Origin: CAYLLT01 sp964591605 | GTDB lineage: Bacteria; Planctomycetota; Phycisphaerae; UBA1845; PWPN01 | Direction: 5' to 3' | Assembly (NCBI GenBank): GCA_964591605.1 | Contig: CAZQEN010000434.1 | Coordinates: forward strand, 1-5,818 | Length of the DNA: 5,818 nucleotides | Part shown: in pieces, positions 4,163 through 5,818 of the stretch | Layout: every line of letters begins with the position of its first letter | How positions within the stretch are numbered: position 1 is the first letter of the stretch | The notes under the pieces: model-generated | The model's database searches: none | What the model was told of the DNA's origin: nothing | The model's input: the letters and a program-made list of their open reading frames with translations, nothing else | Program-made: the position numbers and the translations under genes

Positions 4163-5818
4163 CACCGCGGATATCCGGAATCTTGCCCTCGTCGGTCACC
4201 AGTCGTCGGGCAAGACGTCGCTGGGCGACGCCATCCTGCACGCGACCGGGGTGACCAACCGCCTGGGCGACGTCGCCAACGGGACGAGCTTCCTGGATTT
4301 CATCGATGAAGAGAAAACCCGCCGGTGCTCGATCGACACCTCGCTGCTTCACGTCAAGGTCAACGGCAAAGAGCTCAACATCGTCGACACGCCCGGTGCG
4401 CCGGATTTCGCCGGCCCGGCCATTGCCGCCCTGGCCGGCGTGGAGACGGCCATCTGCGTCATTTCCGCCACCGCCGGCATCGAAGTCAACACCCGACGCA
4501 TGATGGATCGGGCCAGGGAGTACGGCCTCGGGCGGATGATCGTCATCAACAAGATCGATCACAACCTCGATGTGACCGCCCTGATCGCCGGCATCCAGGA
4601 GCTCTTCGGCCACGAGTGCCAGCCGATGAACCTGCCCACCGGCAAGGGCACGGGCGTGATTGATTGCTTCGCCAACCAGGAAGGAGCGGCCGATTTCGGC
4701 AGCGTGGCCGACGCGCACACCGCACTCATCGAGCGGATCGTCGAATCCGACGAGGCCCTGATGGAGCAGTACCTCGAGACGGGCGACATTGACCAGGCCA
4801 AGCTCGCACCGCTGGTCAGCAGGGAGATTGCCTCCGGCGCATTTGTGCCGATTCTCTTCACCAACGCCAGGGGGCAGGTCGGCGTGAAGGAGCTGCTCGA
4901 CGTGATTGCCGCGTACGCCCCCTCGCCGCTCGAAGGCAAGCAGCGCGAGCTGGTGGCGCCGGCTTCCAGCCGGTCAGATCGGCCAGATGCCGGTCCCACC
5001 GCGATCAAGCCGGACAAGGCCGGCAAGTTCGTCGGCCAGGCGTTCAAGGTGTTCGCCGACCCCAAGAGCAACATCAAGTACACGATCTGCCGCATTCACG
5101 CCGGATCGATCAAGTCGGACAGCTCGATCTACATCGCCGACGAGCGAAAACCGGTCCGCCCCGGCCAGATCTACAAGCTGCAGGGCGCCGAGCACCCGGA
5201 AATCGACGAGGGCATCCCCGGTGACATCGTCGCCCTGGCCAAGCTGGAGACCCGCATCGGCCAGGTGCTCCACGCCGACGGCGTCGAAGGCACCATCGCC
5301 ATGCCGCGCTTCCCGCACCCGATGTATGCCCTGGCCATCGAGCCCAAGAGCCGCGCCGACGCCGAGAAGGTCAGCGGGGCCCTCCACAAGTTCACCGACG
5401 AAGACCCGTGCTTCATGGCCGATCGCGACCCGGTGACCAACGAGCTGGTCATCCACGGCGTGGGCGACCTGCACCTGCGGACGATCCTCTCGCGGATCGC
5501 CCATTACTTTAAATTAGAGGTCAATACCAAGCCGCCCAAGGTCCCCTATCGCGAGACCATCACCGGCAAGATCACCGACGTCGAATATACCCACAAGAAG
5601 CAGACCGGCGGCGCGGGCCAGTACGGCAAGGTCGTCATCGCTCTCGAACCCAACGAACGCGGCAAGGGATACGAGTTCATCGACGACATCTTCGGCGGCT
5701 CGATCGACCTGTCGTTCCGCCCGAGCGTCGACAAGGGCATCCAGGCCCAGCTCAAGGAGGGCGTCATCGCCGGCTACCCCGTGGTCGACGTCAAAGTGCG
5801 GCTCACCGACGGCAAGAC
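4149..5818 (+). CDS. Elongation factor G-like GTPase (EF-G-2 type), 3' end missing
   Basis: This is a translational GTPase related to EF-G, which moves tRNA and mRNA through the ribosome. 556 residues are visible and the frame is open at the window edge; EF-G proteins are usually near 690-700 residues, so the rest of domain IV and domain V are missing. The G domain runs from residue 1 to about 260: P-loop GHQSSGKT (16-23), switch I region DEEKTRRCSID (53-63), DTPGAPDF (80-87) and NKID (134-137). Domain II follows a spacer at about 293-380, domain III at about 390-460 (GVGDLHLRTIL, 437-447) and the start of domain IV contains KKQTGGAGQYGKV (483-495). Several features differ from housekeeping EF-G: Ser at 19 where the P-loop Asp is usual, Ser61 where the switch I Thr is usual, and Ala84 where the catalytic His stands. 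These fit the EF-G-2/FusA2-type paralogues (for example Thermus EF-G-2). Whether it translocates, or has another ribosomal role, cannot be judged. It has its own promoter and leader hairpin and is divergent from its neighbour. Confidence 0.92.
   Translation, partial: MPAYSTADIRNLALVGHQSSGKTSLGDAILHATGVTNRLGDVANGTSFLDFIDEEKTRRCSIDTSLLHVKVNGKELNIVDTPGAPDFAGPAIAALAGVETAICVISATAGIEVNTRRMMDRAREYGLGRMIVINKIDHNLDVTALIAGIQELFGHECQPMNLPTGKGTGVIDCFANQEGAADFGSVADAHTALIERIVESDEALMEQYLETGDIDQAKLAPLVSREIASGAFVPILFTNARGQVGVKELLDVIAAYAPSPLEGKQRELVAPASSRSDRPDAGPTAIKPDKAGKFVGQAFKVFADPKSNIKYTICRIHAGSIKSDSSIYIADERKPVRPGQIYKLQGAEHPEIDEGIPGDIVALAKLETRIGQVLHADGVEGTIAMPRFPHPMYALAIEPKSRADAEKVSGALHKFTDEDPCFMADRDPVTNELVIHGVGDLHLRTILSRIAHYFKLEVNTKPPKVPYRETITGKITDVEYTHKKQTGGAGQYGKVVIALEPNERGKGYEFIDDIFGGSIDLSFRPSVDKGIQAQLKEGVIAGYPVVDVKVRLTDGK

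Noticed and set aside
4128..5504. Several minus-strand and alternative-frame open frames inside the EF-G-like gene
   Set aside because: All overlap a continuous EF-G-like frame with conserved motifs along its whole length, so they are by-products of GC-rich codon use.

Overview
The window is high-GC bacterial DNA, most likely from a member of the Planctomycetota or a close relative. Three things point there: a Tat-exported Gfo/Idh/MocA oxidoreductase of the kind that is greatly expanded in that phylum, a short conserved protein of a type I associate with planctomycete genomes, and a palindromic intergenic element whose sequence resembles dispersed repeats of these genomes. The assignment is an inference from these features and not from a marker gene.

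Layout: bases 1-835 hold no convincing gene. They contain a cluster of inverted repeats (104-181), a heptanucleotide repeat array (592-637), a pair of diverged direct repeats (671-735) and a promoter plus ribosome binding site for the next gene. Bases 836-1486 (+) encode a 216-residue conserved protein of unknown function. Bases 1487-1739 hold a 72-bp palindromic element and then a good promoter. Bases 1740-3059 (+) encode a 439-residue secreted Gfo/Idh/MocA oxidoreductase. A 102-bp convergent gap follows. Bases 3162-3932 (-) encode a 256-residue coiled-coil protein with one C-terminal membrane anchor. A divergent intergenic region (3933-4148) carries a promoter and a strong leader hairpin. 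From 4149 (+) to the window edge runs an EF-G-like translational GTPase (EF-G-2 type), of which 556 residues are visible.

The genes do not look like one operon or one pathway: the first two + genes each have their own promoter-like sequence, the third gene is on the opposite strand, and the fourth again has its own promoter. I see no CRISPR array, tRNA, rRNA, transposase or defence system, and I do not see a clear new multi-gene system. The most checkable oddities are the palindromic element at 1518-1589, the replaced residues in the GTPase active site of the EF-G-like protein, its hairpin and overlapping short reading frame in the leader, and the structured but gene-free first 835 bases.
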